Shown piece by piece: positions 38,085 to 48,942 of a stretch of DNA of 64,000 bases. The notes below the pieces were generated by a model. The model was not told the origin of the DNA and did not search any database. It saw nothing but the letters and a program-made list of their open reading frames with translations. Position numbers and translations under genes: made by a program. The first letter of the stretch is position 1. Every line of letters starts with the position of its first letter. The DNA comes from Capillidium heterosporum (taxonomy: Eukaryota; Entomophthoromycota; Entomophthoromycetes; Entomophthorales; Capillidiaceae), in NCBI GenBank assembly GCA_016630905.1, contig WBMQ01000001.1, positions 2,728,001 to 2,792,000 on the forward strand, written 5' to 3'.

Positions 38085-39074
38085 TTAGTGCTTCCAACTA
38101 CCTAAAAAGTAATGGGCAGCGTATGACAGAGGGTGATCTTTACCTTTACCCCCACACCTAGAATTAGGATCGAATGAAGTGGGAGGTAAGATCAGAACAT
38201 CATTTATCAAAACTGGGCCACCCAACCGTTGGAATCGTTTCCAGTTGCAAAAGTTGAGTTTGCAAAAGTAATCCTTGACAGCATCGGTAAACAAAGTAGG
38301 CCCAGTCATATCGTGCACCGATACCTTGGCAAGTTCTTCATCCGGCATGTTGTTGTATCTACTATAGATTGTATTTATGACGTGGCCTAATAAGGGGTGG
38401 CGTGGAGATCCAGCGAACGTCCACTGCACAAACTCCAACGGCACGCTTTCAAAATAAGGTAGGATTACATCCGATGCATCGAACTCGACGTCGATGATAA
38501 AGTTTATGGGTTCCTTTATACCACTCGCCCATTTGGATATTGGTTTTATACACTCGGTGTCTATATCGGAGTAGACACCACCTTGGTCGTACATGAGGAG
38601 GTAACGGAAAAGATCAACCCGCATGATATCCTTTGGCAAGCGTTTGAAGAGTGAATGGATCCTGGGGAACCTCTCTTTGACGTAGCCGTCGAACTTGTCA
38701 TTAGTCATGAAGTTATACTTGTAGTCAGGGTTGAGGTTTTTCCAGCTGGCTTGGTAGTCGGGCCAGGGGATTTCGTTGTCATTCCAAGTTTGATGGATAG
38801 TCTTGTAGTCTAGGAAGCTACCTTTCTCCTTCACGTAACCGGCCGATGTGTACTGCCCGATGTAAGGCCTATTAACAAACCGTTCTATAAGAAAGACAGT
38901 AAATACTGTGATGACTGGAATCTTCAAGTGCTTCAGTACTATCACTAGGAACCGCCAAACTGGAGCTAAATAAACCACTATGATGGTTGGAATCTTTAAT
39001 TTCCTCAGTGCTGCCGCTAGGAATTGCCAAGCTGAAGCTATATAGGCCCGATAGTTGGGAAAAATTAAACGCAT
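38085..39074 (-). CDS. OCH1-like glycosyltransferase (GT32), copy 1
   Basis: Type II membrane glycosyltransferase of the sugar-binding DXD family, likely a Golgi mannosyltransferase acting on secretory glycans. Hydrophobic N-terminal anchor, then IHQTWNDNEIPWP, MTNDKFDGYVKERFP, LPKDIMRVDLFRYLLMYDQG and the metal/nucleotide-sugar motif GVYSDIDTE. Intronless, 329 residues. The N-terminal membrane region carries a 24-residue internal duplication that copy 2 lacks. Copy 2 lies about 1.6 kb away on the same strand. Confidence 0.92.
   Translation of the reverse strand: MRLIFPNYRAYIASAWQFLAAALRKLKIPTIIVVYLAPVWRFLVIVLKHLKIPVITVFTVFLIERFVNRPYIGQYTSAGYVKEKGSFLDYKTIHQTWNDNEIPWPDYQASWKNLNPDYKYNFMTNDKFDGYVKERFPRIHSLFKRLPKDIMRVDLFRYLLMYDQGGVYSDIDTECIKPISKWASGIKEPINFIIDVEFDASDVILPYFESVPLEFVQWTFAGSPRHPLLGHVINTIYSRYNNMPDEELAKVSVHDMTGPTLFTDAVKDYFCKLNFCNWKRFQRLGGPVLINDVLILPPTSFDPNSRCGGKGKDHPLSYAAHYFLGSWKH
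38917..39060 (-). repeat. 72-bp tandem duplication in the membrane anchor of GT32 copy 1
   Basis: Units at 38917-38988 and 38989-39060, each opening GGAATCTT on the plus strand, encode two versions of one anchor segment: WQFLAAALRKLKIPTIIVVY and WRFLVIVLKHLKIPVITVFT. The unit is exactly 24 codons, so frame is kept. Confidence 0.85.
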
Positions 39075-39141
39075 CTTTACACTTCAATTGGGATCTCACC
39101 ACTTTGTTTCAACAGTACCTACCTTCTGATGGGCTCCTCTG

Positions 39142-39149
39142 TATTTATA
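39142..39149 (-). promoter_or_regulatory. TATA-like box upstream of GT32 copy 1
   Basis: TATAAATA on the minus strand, 68-75 bases before the start codon. It is a plausible TATA element by position and sequence; AT-rich surroundings lower the weight. Confidence 0.4.
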
Positions 39150-40673
39150 GGTTAGGGCAAGCTGAGATTATATTACGAATCTTAAAATATATAAACTTGA
39201 TATCCTCTAACTGTTGCACCCAGATTTCTAAATATAGTTTCACTTATAAATTTTATTCCAATAAACTTTAAATATATCTTTCAAGCATATTTTTGTACTG
39301 GTCTAATGATTTTTATACCAATTTCTTGGCATCCACCAAACGTCCATTTGCCTATTGAAAAGGAATGTCGAACAGATTTAAAAAATACCATTGGGTAATT
39401 TTGGTAAATAACTATATTTGAAATTTTATATGGAACCCTAAATGAACGTTTTGGCTTTAAAAATATATACGGAGTCGGAACCAAAAACTTGGCTGACTAT
39501 CAATTATTAAAATACTGAGGAACGGACCATTACACCCGATACTCAGAAACCTGATTAAGCTTAAATTTTTATGGCATTGGGAAGTTGCAGATAGAGCTGG
39601 TAAAGTGCTTGATGGTAGTACATATAAGTGATACGCTTTAGCATATCCTATTGATGTTTAGATAGCTTTTACCAAGATAATAGTTAGAAATTGAATAAGC
39701 CAATTGGAGACATCAAGTGTACATTGTTTCCAACGGAATAGCAATATTGTCGAGCGGTATTATATAAGATAACCTCACTAGGCTTTAAATGCTACTTAGT
39801 GCTCTCTATACCAGGCTCAAATATCATAAAAATACTTTTTGCAGGGACCTGAGGATCTGATTTTCATTTAACCTGGGTTTTGATATTAGTAAATAGAGAT
39901 AGGGGGCAAGCTAGTACATTTATTGAAAATGATGATAAATATATATATTCATTGGGTTTGAACTAATAACACATTCTCAATAAAGTTGCTATATATATAA
40001 CAAATTCATTGTAAATGGAAGTTTCTATTTATTACAGCTCTACCTTCCAAATTATCAATAAAATATCTCGACTACACCGACATGGAGGTTTTTAATATCT
40101 AAAATTTATCATATAGTGTTGGCTGTTCAATCTCGACAAGTGTCTGGTCACTGCCTTGAACTTCCAGTTGAGTGAGTTTGGCCGAACTTGGTGAGTCCTT
40201 TGGCATGAGATATTTGTTGTGTTGTGAGTTGGTTAATATAGATGTGATGGCTTCTTTATAGCCAATAAAAATCCTTAAAAATTTCAATTACTGCAAAATT
40301 ATTGGCTAGTAATCTTTTATAATGTTTAAGCAAACTAATACAAATCTAAATATAGAATTCAAGAAACCAAAAATCGGAGGATCCGAAATCGAATCTGAAC
40401 AAAGACTACACCTATAATAGGAAATGGATGGGTAGCGATTTAAAGCATAGGAAAAGGATAGACTGAGTGACAAAAATATGTAACTCAAAGCACATTGTCG
40501 GGTAGTAGCACAAATGTGGACTATATATGCAAAATTTAAAAATAATCCAGTGTTCGATATACAACTTGGCCGGAGAGCTAAGCTGATATATAATTTATAC
40601 ATTCATTTATATTTAAAGAAAAGGTGTCACAAATGCTATACAAAAGCAATAGCTACAAAAAGATATATGTCCA
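39150..40673. other. Intergenic between GT32 copies
   Basis: Mostly AT-rich DNA; contains the duplicated flank near 39885 noted above. Short ORFs at 40099-40747 on both strands are unsupported. Confidence 0.45.
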
Positions 40674-41543
40674 TCATCTCCAACTACCTAGGAAGTTATG
40701 GACGACGAAAGAGAGGCGATAGTCTCTACCCTTACCTCTATACCTAGTGGTAGGATCGAAGGAAGTGGGAGGTAAAATGAGGACATCGTTTATAAGAACT
40801 GGTTCATCCAAGCCCTGGAAGCGTTTCCAATTGCAGAAGCCCAGCTTACAGAAGTAGTTTTTGACAGCATCACTCCAAACAGTAGGTCCACACATGTCGT
40901 GTACCGTTACTTTAGCCAGCTCTTCGTCGGGCATGTCCTTGTACCTATTTACGATCGTATTGATGACATTCCATAGCAGCGGATGGCGAGGTGAGGCTGC
41001 AAACGTCCACTGCACAAACTGCATCTGGGGATCCTCCCAGTAAGGTAAAAGCTTGTTGGAGGCGTCAAACTCGACGTCGATGACAAAGTTGATGGGGTCT
41101 TTGAACCCGGCTGTCCACTTGTGGATGGGTTTTAAGCACATGGTGTCGATGTCAGAGTAGACGCCACCTTGGTCATACATGACTAAGTAGCGGTACAGGT
41201 CCACACGCATGATCTCCTTGGGAAGGCGTTTGAACAATGGGTAAATCGTAGGGTATCGTTCCTTGACATAGTCACCGAACTCAGGGTTAGTCATAAAGTG
41301 GTACTTGTAGTCGGGGTTCAAGTCTTTCCAGCTCTGTTGGAAGCCGGGCCAAGGCACGTTGTTGTCACTCCAGCTCTGATGAATTATCTTGTGATCGAGG
41401 AAGCTGCCTTTTTCTTTGACGTAGCCAGCTGACCTGTAACGTCCGACGTAAGGTCGGTTGATAAATCGTTCGGCTAGGAAGATTACCAATAGCACTAGGA
41501 TTAAATACTGTAGCTTCTTCAACGCTGCCCAGAATAAAAACAT
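40674..41543 (-). CDS. OCH1-like glycosyltransferase (GT32), copy 2
   Basis: Type II membrane glycosyltransferase, 289 residues, intronless. One short hydrophobic anchor (LQYLILVLLVIFLAERFI), then IHQSWSDNNVPWPGF, LPKEIMRVDLYRYLVMYDQG, the DXD motif GVYSDIDTM, and FVQWTFAASPRHPLLWNVIN. It is closely similar to copy 1 through to the last residues (LGSWR versus LGSWKH). The tandem arrangement with a relic further left points to local gene duplication. The acceptor glycan cannot be inferred. Confidence 0.92.
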   Translation of the reverse strand: MFLFWAALKKLQYLILVLLVIFLAERFINRPYVGRYRSAGYVKEKGSFLDHKIIHQSWSDNNVPWPGFQQSWKDLNPDYKYHFMTNPEFGDYVKERYPTIYPLFKRLPKEIMRVDLYRYLVMYDQGGVYSDIDTMCLKPIHKWTAGFKDPINFVIDVEFDASNKLLPYWEDPQMQFVQWTFAASPRHPLLWNVINTIVNRYKDMPDEELAKVTVHDMCGPTVWSDAVKNYFCKLGFCNWKRFQGLDEPVLINDVLILPPTSFDPTTRYRGKGRDYRLSFVVHNFLGSWR

Positions 41544-44361
41544 AACTCGAAAAAAATCAAGAGGGGTCGGTGAGCTTAGGTTGGTGAAGAGTGGAGTAAA
41601 TTTCAGTTCAAAGGAATAGACAGTTTGTGGATGGATCTAAATCACATTCTGAAATCCTAAACTGTTCATGAATAAAGAGAGTTGGTATAAACTTAAATAT
41701 GGGAATTCCCTCAATATTTTTGAATGTTTAATCAGGCTTATGAGCTTCATCTAGGCAGCTTTTAATAATAGCTTTCCAATAGGTTGAACTAAGTTATAAC
41801 AGTATTATTTCCTTATTATTCTCAAATTTTATTTTATACTTAAATTTTTGATTTAATTGATTTCTTGGCATTCCATTCAAAATAGCCTCTTAAGAAATGT
41901 ACGAAAAAGACACTCACTAAGGCACTACCTGATATCCTATCCTCCAATATACAAACAGGCTTCTTTCTGATTACTTTATCAAGGATATCCTTCGCTTTTA
42001 ACTCATCAGTAAACAATAATCTCTGCTTTCATTTTCCAAGAGATTTTTACATATACTGGAACTGCAATCTAATAATTCCCGATAAACCGGAATTGATAAT
42101 ATGGGAAGAAATGTTTGAACTTAATAAAACCTTGACCAACTTTCTATTTCCTAATATAGGAATTTTTTCCTAGTTTAATAGAAATTCACCTTATAAGAGA
42201 ATTTTGGAGGAATAGGATTATTAATTATCAAATGTTTTTTGCTTATTGAAAGATGATAAACAGCAATGAATTTCAAAGAATTATCCACCTTTCTCGGATT
42301 TAAGATATAAAAGTTAATAGCAAAGATACAATCTTTTGGTTTTAATTGATAGCTTTAAAGGTATTGGTACAAACATTATATTTTAATAGGACAAATTGAA
42401 AATTTAGGTTGGCATATAAGTAATGAAATATTTAGCAGCTATTATATTTCAAAACTAAACTTGACACAAACTTTATCAAGCCTATTCTCTAGAATTGAAG
42501 TTAAGTAGCTTTTACCAGCTTATATAAAAACAGTATTAATTCTATTATTAGGGAATTTAGAGATATAAAAGTCAACTTTAAGTCTATATAGAACAGAGGC
42601 TATTTTAATAGCTTTGCCGCCCTTACAGCAGGTAGGGAAATATGCTTAGGTATACTAGGGTAGGAGCAAAGGTAGGAGTATAGTTCCTAAAATATTACTT
42701 TAGATTCTATTTATAAAAAAATTTGAGATTTTTTATAGATATTATTCTATTAGTTGAATGCTAATTTCAAAGTGGTGTTGAAGATTCTATAGTAAATTTG
42801 GAAAACGTAATAAGAAACTTTAAAATAAAATATGTTTTCAAAAACCCTACTATAAGGTGAAAATAATTTGCATGAGGATCTATAAGCTTAACCATCATTA
42901 GTAATAAAAGCAATGAAAAATTAAAGATACAGCTAAAGAAAAATTAGCGGAAGAAAGTTAAGGTAAATCAGATCTTAAAGATTGAAGCAAGGCAATACTA
43001 TCGTAGTAGTTTACAAAAAGTGGTTTGAAAATAGAATCAATTTGGATTGATCTTCAATTAATAATATGCTATAGATGTACGATATCTATACTTTACCGCT
43101 TTTGTGCTTGAGTAAAAAAACTACTAGGAAATTGAGCGATATTATATATGTAGTGATTGAATATTGGTAACTTAAAAAAGGATAAAGATTGGGCGTTTAA
43201 AGCATCTATAGGATATGCTATTGACGATTCGTTATAGTAAGCATATCGATTTTGGAGCTTTCATAGGAGATATAGAAAGGTTTTTTAGTTAAATGTTGTG
43301 ATAGTGATAATTACTCTGAAGGTTGAGTGCTGAACTCTAAAGTGAAAGTTCAAGTCTATCAAACGACTGCAATATAGCTTCTTATATTATTGACTGAAAT
43401 AAAAGGTGAAGATAGAATATCTTTGACATCCAAAGCTATTTCAATTGCTTTCAAAGTAATATATTAGTTTTTAATATACTCTGTTAGAAATTCATGAAAT
43501 GTTTTTGAACATTAACCTAATCGATATGATTTTAGGGACTTTAATACAAAAATTCAAATTGCTTGCGTCATAATCAAATTAATTATTGTAATATAGCGCA
43601 TTTAATTTGGAATTCGGTATCTAAATTGCCTGGACTATCTTTACAATCTATTTTCAAAATATTGTATAAATTAGTGGAAGTTTATGGAGTTTTTATCTCC
43701 AATACACTATATACCACATTAAACTATAAATAGATACTATATCTTTTAGTTTTTACAATTAATTCTGATCCAAATTGTATACCGCTGAAGAGAGCGCTGA
43801 TGCAATTTAAAGTGTATATTAATCTCAAACGGATGAGACACAAGAAGTCCACTCCTACTAAACCATATACACTTTGAGTATATCTCAATAACTACCTCCT
43901 AAATCTAAACTATATATTTTAATTAAAGCACTTTACGCCATATCAAGAGGTTTTGTAAAAATTAGAGTAGGCTTTAAACCGCTGGGAAGCTTTGGAAAAG
44001 AAAACTAAATGATAACTCCACTAAGAAATGGGCTCTATCTTCAAAGTACTTCAATAGGTTCACTTTAAATATATTAGTTACGACATGTATTTAAATTTAC
44101 GGATGCTATGTACATTCTCGAATAACATGCTACTATAGCTCACTAGTGGTTAAAAATATATACGCACATGCAGCAATACTAAACTTAATCTTTGAATCCA
44201 ATATAAAAGGGATGGACAGTTGTAAAAAATAGATACATCCAACTCTTAGATATCTTCCCGTGGAAGCAAACAAATTACTTACAATCCAAAGTATATAGAA
44301 CTGGTTTCTTTATAAACGCGCCAACTAAGACCTACTAAATTAAATTGAATTTACATTTACC
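41544..44361. other. Long gene-free AT-rich region
   Basis: No frame above about 60 codons and no homology seen on either strand. A mildly GC-richer patch at 42605-42690 has no recognised function. The right end is the promoter region of the Asn/Ser-rich gene. Confidence 0.5.
44311..44316 (+). promoter_or_regulatory. TATA-like box upstream of Asn/Ser-rich secreted protein
   Basis: TATAAA lies 46-51 bases before the ATG and is followed by unusually GC-rich CGCGCC. Position fits a short leader. Confidence 0.45.
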
Positions 44362-45588
44362 ATGAAGCTCGGAAACATCATTGTCACCTTTGTAGCCACT
44401 CTCGCTACCCTCGAAGCTATCCCCTTAGAACGCCGTACCTTTGGAGCTCTGAATGAGTTTAATATCGTCCGCAACTTGTTGGGTGGAGGTAGCAAGCCTA
44501 ACTACACCCCCAAGACCAACACTGGGCATAATAGTAATTCGAGCAGTAACAATAACAGCAGCCAGACTAACAACAACTCCAGTAACGAGACCAACAACAA
44601 GAACACCACCAACAATAACAATTCAAACAAGACCAACAACGAGAATGTCACGAACAACACCAACAACAACGAAACTAACAATAAGAATGTTGTAAACAAC
44701 AACAACAAGAATGTTAGTAACAATGAAAATGTCGTCAACAATAGCAACTCCAATGTTAACAACAATAGAAACGTTGTAAACAACAACAATAGTAACACCA
44801 ACACTAACGAGAACATCGTTAACAACAGCAACTCCAATGTTAACAACAACAGTAACGTCGTAAACAACAGTAACTCCAACATCACCACTAATGAAAACCG
44901 AGTTAACAACGTGAACAGCAACACCAATTCGAACACCAATGCTAACAACAACACCAACTCGAATACCAACAACAGCTCAAACACTAACAACAATGCTAAT
45001 TCAAACACCAATAGCAACACCAATGCCACTAACAATTCCAACACTAACGCAAGTAACAACTCGAATACTAGCAATAGTAGTAACACTAACGCTAGCAATA
45101 ACTCGAACGCTAGCAACAGCTCCAATACCAACGCTAGCAACAGCAGTAACACCAATGCTAGCAACAGCAGCAACACTAACGCTAGTAACAGCAGTAACAC
45201 CAATGCTAGTAATAGCACAAACTCTAACAACAGTTCCAACTCGAGTAACAGCTCCAACAATTCCAGTAACAGCTCCAACAACTCCAGTAACAGTTCCAAT
45301 AACTCTAGCAACACTGGCAGTAACACCGGAACCAACACTAGCAGTTCCAACTCCAGTAAATCCTCTAGCCAATCTTCCAAGTCGGAATCAAACTCCTCTC
45401 AATCTTCAACTAACAACGGCAAGACTGTTTCCAGCTCCAAAGCCTCCAAGTCTGAGTCCGAAGAATCTGACAATAACGGAGTCAAGAACTCTAGATCCAA
45501 GAAGGAGGATTCCAACACCGGCGAAGATGGTGTAACTAACACGACCATTGAAGAATTTATCAATGGCCAAAAGGTTGTACCTAAATAG
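44362..45588 (+). CDS. Secreted Asn/Ser/Thr-repeat protein, 408 aa
   Basis: A signal peptide (MKLGNIIVTFVATLATLEA) is followed by IPLERRTFGALNEF, then some 300 residues made almost wholly of Asn, Ser and Thr. The first half repeats a unit like ENVVNNSNSNVNNN; the second half changes to NASNSSNTNASNSS and then SSNSSNNSSN. Synonymous codons are well mixed (AAC/AAT; AGC/AGT/TCC), which argues for selection on the protein rather than slippage alone. The C-terminal 80 residues are Ser/Lys/Glu-rich and end EEFINGQKVVPK. N-x-S/T sites are extremely dense, so heavy glycosylation is possible. No catalytic domain; likely cell-wall or matrix component. Confidence 0.8.
   Translation: MKLGNIIVTFVATLATLEAIPLERRTFGALNEFNIVRNLLGGGSKPNYTPKTNTGHNSNSSSNNNSSQTNNNSSNETNNKNTTNNNNSNKTNNENVTNNTNNNETNNKNVVNNNNKNVSNNENVVNNSNSNVNNNRNVVNNNNSNTNTNENIVNNSNSNVNNNSNVVNNSNSNITTNENRVNNVNSNTNSNTNANNNTNSNTNNSSNTNNNANSNTNSNTNATNNSNTNASNNSNTSNSSNTNASNNSNASNSSNTNASNSSNTNASNSSNTNASNSSNTNASNSTNSNNSSNSSNSSNNSSNSSNNSSNSSNNSSNTGSNTGTNTSSSNSSKSSSQSSKSESNSSQSSTNNGKTVSSSKASKSESEESDNNGVKNSRSKKEDSNTGEDGVTNTTIEEFINGQKVVPK
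44520..45350 (+). repeat. Asn/Ser codon repeat tract
   Basis: Internal repetitive part of the secreted protein. Its antisense forms a 292-codon Leu/Val-rich frame that has no independent support. Confidence 0.8.
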
Positions 45589-46150
45589 ATTTTTAGACGG
45601 AGTGTCCCCAACTAAGTTATTTTTAAAGTGGAGTTGATCTCTATCTTTGATTTAGGGCTTAGCTTGGATTTGGATGCTACCTCTGCATATACTTGCATAT
45701 TAAACAATATATTTAGATACCTTGTCTTTTTGTATACCTTTTTATTTAGTTTAGCTTTCTTTAGCCTGCAATTTCAAGAACTGCACTATATAGCATCTAC
45801 TTTATTCAAAAGGTATAAAGATTCTGCATCAATTTCAAACTAAAGTTGGTTTGACTTTACCAGTATCAAATTCTTGTCTCAAAATGCTATTGCTTGATAG
45901 TAAGTTTCTATACCACACATAATCAATAGAAATTTCTAAAAGTGTAACTATATTCTATATATGGTTTACTAGGCTAAATGTTACTATATATAACTTTAAA
46001 TTAAATTTTGCATATATAAAGGAAAATTCCATATAGAAAGACTTCACATCCCAAATTCAAACTTGGAAAGTTTTAAAGTACCTTCCAGTACCCACAACAA
46101 AAACTTTAGCTATTACAAACTATAGATACTATAATATTTATTTGCCCAAC
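45589..46150. other. Intergenic between convergent genes
   Basis: A hydrophobic 71-codon frame at 45628 has no recognisable content; the rest is AT-rich. Confidence 0.45.
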
Positions 46151-46384
46151 TTACGATAACCAAATACCTTGGCCGACTTTCAACAGTTCTTCGGGATCTT
46201 TAGCTTTAGATTTCTGGAGGGGTATGGTGTTGGTAACTAAATTATTGATAGTTTGTGGACATGCATTGCCATTAACATCAGTACATGTCACAGAACTTTT
46301 GGCACTTTCATCTAAAGGTAAGGTATTGATAAGTTTGATATTGAAATTCAAAAGTAAAATTAATTGGAAGAGAAAGTTTATCAT
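46151..46384 (-). CDS. Putative small secreted protein, 77 aa
   Basis: Starts with a good signal-peptide-like segment (MINFLFQLILLLNFNIKLIN), then TLPLDESAKSSVTCTDVNGN with two Cys (TCTDVNGNACPQ) and a short tail. A GTAAGT donor overlaps the stop region near 46155, so a further exon is possible. Not recognised; support is limited to composition, start and frame. Confidence 0.45.
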   Translation of the reverse strand: MINFLFQLILLLNFNIKLINTLPLDESAKSSVTCTDVNGNACPQTINNLVTNTIPLQKSKAKDPEELLKVGQGIWLS

Positions 46385-47413
46385 TATATGAATTTTTTTA
46401 AAGTTGGGGTAGGTTGGATTTATCTATATATATTATTTCTTGTAGAAGAATTAATAATTCCATAGATGTTTCGATATCATTATGACATCTTATAGCTACA
46501 TGGGTATGCTAATAAAGGATATAAATGTCCTTGTGGAGTTTAGTAGCTTAGAAGGTATGGCGACCCTATGAACCGTATAAGTTTAAGACTAAAACCTAAA
46601 GTGTAGATCGCAGCCCTACTTTACTTTAGAATTTCCATTTGGAATGGTCGAGTGGACTAATTACCTTCAGGTAGGGGGTTGAAGCTGTCGATCAAAAGTA
46701 GCGATGTTCTCATGATTCCTTGCCTTTCCAAAATTCAAATGCAGAGTTGAAAGGTTTTGATGATGATCTACAGTTGTCAGATTCAGATTAATTTATAAAG
46801 GAAATGGGCTTGAGTTTGGAATCTTTATGTTTATCCGTAGAATAAGCTGCAATGTTGGAAGATGGGGCACATTTTATAAAATAAAACTGATATTAGTTTA
46901 AAAGATAAGTTTGCATACGTTGACTAATAAATGTCATTTGAAAACCTTTGTATCGGTAACCTAAGGTATAGGAAGTTTCTTCCTACTATATAAACTTGTG
47001 GATTCAAACTTTAAATTAACAAGGTCAAGTTGATGGCTATTTTGTGTTTGTGCAAACTTTCGAAACATCCTACTCAAATAGAAAGCTTCCTAAATAAAGT
47101 CTAACAAAAAATTTTGAAAAGTATACATAAGCAGTCGGCATGTATTATAATATTCATACATAAGAACAAGATATTAAATACTAGTTTACTATGTAGGTAA
47201 ATTCAGTTAGTATCTAAATCGAAACAAGTCATTTGAAAATGATCATTATCTCCCTAGCTCTTTGTAATTGGAAGTTATTTATAAAAATGACACTCTACGC
47301 TATAGTATAAAACTTGGCAAAACAATTGAATTAAAACTCACTTTTATGGGAAATAGTTATATAAGTTAAGCTCTTTATCAAAAAGATTAAAGGATCTACT
47401 TGAAGATGACTTA
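46385..47413. other. Intergenic, AT-rich
   Basis: No supported gene. A tRNA A-box-like TGGTCGAGTGG near 46654 was examined and does not fold into a full tRNA. Confidence 0.45.
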
Positions 47414-48262
47414 CTGTCCCTTGAAAATCTCTTGGATCATAACATTACTGTTCCCATCATCTTCCGATTCCATATTGTAACGTTTGAAATTGAATACATT
47501 TTTACCATTTTCAATACCAAACTGAGAAGAGCTAGAATCGAACTTTGAAGATATATTGCCTTGGAACTTAGGACTTTATCTCTTTCTGCTACCTACAAAG
47601 AAGCGAAAGAAAATGTGTCCTATAGATGCTCCAAGAGATACAGGTATCAAATTTCAAATTAGCCACCCATATTCCAATAGTTTAGTTGCTTATAATGCAT
47701 GTAATTAAAAGTTTTGTATTGACATTTCCAAAATCACCTTGATCAGTTTATACTATTTTACAATGCTGCATAGAAAGGCAACAATATTTTGAAAATAAAG
47801 CCACTCTAGCCTTGGTTTGAATCTCATTCAATCGTACAGAAGGTCGTTTTTAGATCATTTGATGGACTTGACCTTCCACTTCTTAATATTCATGGTGACT
47901 ACTGCTACTATCACGATTAGTAGTAGAATTTTCAATCTTCATTGAAGAGGTGCTTAAAATTAGATACCAGATAGAACGAATTATCAGCAAAAACATTTTA
48001 GAGGCTTTACTGAGTCTATGCTTACCCACCTTTACACTTTCAATGTTCAGTCACTTCATCTATGGTATCGTCAACATATCTTTATTTTTGGAAGCTTTTG
48101 CACATACACACCGAAGCGGTCAAGTATAGATACGATCTACGGATGACCTGTATGTAAATGCTTGGAGATACATCTTCAAATCATAGATCCTGGCTAATAC
48201 ATTGGCAGCATTACCTAGACTCCTTCGATTCTTAGGACCAGCCTCATCGACTTTGATTTTCT
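47414..48262 (-). pseudogene. Possible relic of a membrane protein
   Basis: Broken coding-like pieces run in order on the minus strand: KIKVDEAGPKNRRSLGNAAN, then a hydrophobic segment with a basic edge (KILLLIVIVAVVTMNIKKWK), then a polar tail ending FKRYNMESEDDGNSNVMIQE before a stop. Acceptor-like sites flank some of them. The pattern suggests a single-pass membrane protein, but several stops interrupt it and no family was recognised. Confidence 0.25.
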
Positions 48263-48942
48263 ATTATAATTAAACTTTGCTATAGTTTAACGAGTACCAG
48301 TTGAAGGATTAAATAAAACTATTAAGCTCTATATAGCACATTTTTACAGGAACTTGCTGGCACATGCAAAACCCACAGTATAAACAATAGTAATGTGCTT
48401 AAACTGAAAGTGTAACTACATTCAAAGCTTGGAACTTTTCTATGTTTTGAAAATAATATTATTTATAAAATGATATTCCCATAACATGAACAGGCTCCAA
48501 AAAGTTTATAAGCTTGCACCTTTACCACATCATATACGGCATGGCTCGTCAATAACAATAAGTAGGATATATCATACCTAAACCATATATCTCTTCAACA
48601 AGTGTATCTAAAGGAACGGGAAATGGTTCAAAGCTTGTAGTAGCTAAACATCTGTTAGGTTTCCAAAAATCAATTTTATCACTTACAAAATCTCGGTACA
48701 ATAATTACACCTCTAGCTCTACCATCAAAAGCTGAATAAACTTTGAAAGATTGGTATGATATCACCTTTGAATTACATTAACAAACTTTGTTCCACTAAA
48801 ATTTTCAGACAGTCCAGCACCCAAGTTGAAGATTTTAGAATTGCGACGTAACATCACAACTTAGCAATCTGGAGAAGAGTATACGAGTACAACATAATAG
48901 ATTTAGAGTTCAACAAATTTATAATTAATAAAGGTTTCCGAC
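48263..48942. other. Intergenic upstream of the mitochondrial carrier
   Basis: AT-rich, no feature recognised. Confidence 0.45.

Noticed and set aside
43300-43375. Possible tRNA (GTTCAAGTC T-loop-like motif)
   Set aside because: The anticodon stem and acceptor stem have several mismatches and no U33; probably chance in AT-rich DNA.
44502-45380. 292-codon Leu/Val-rich open frame on the minus strand
   Set aside because: It is the antisense of the Asn/Ser repeat tract (AAC/AAT and AGC read as GTT/ATT and GCT); no start context, signal or family.
46640-46700. tRNA-like A box (TGGTCGAGTGG)
   Set aside because: No matching acceptor stem, no proper T arm and no consistent anticodon stem.
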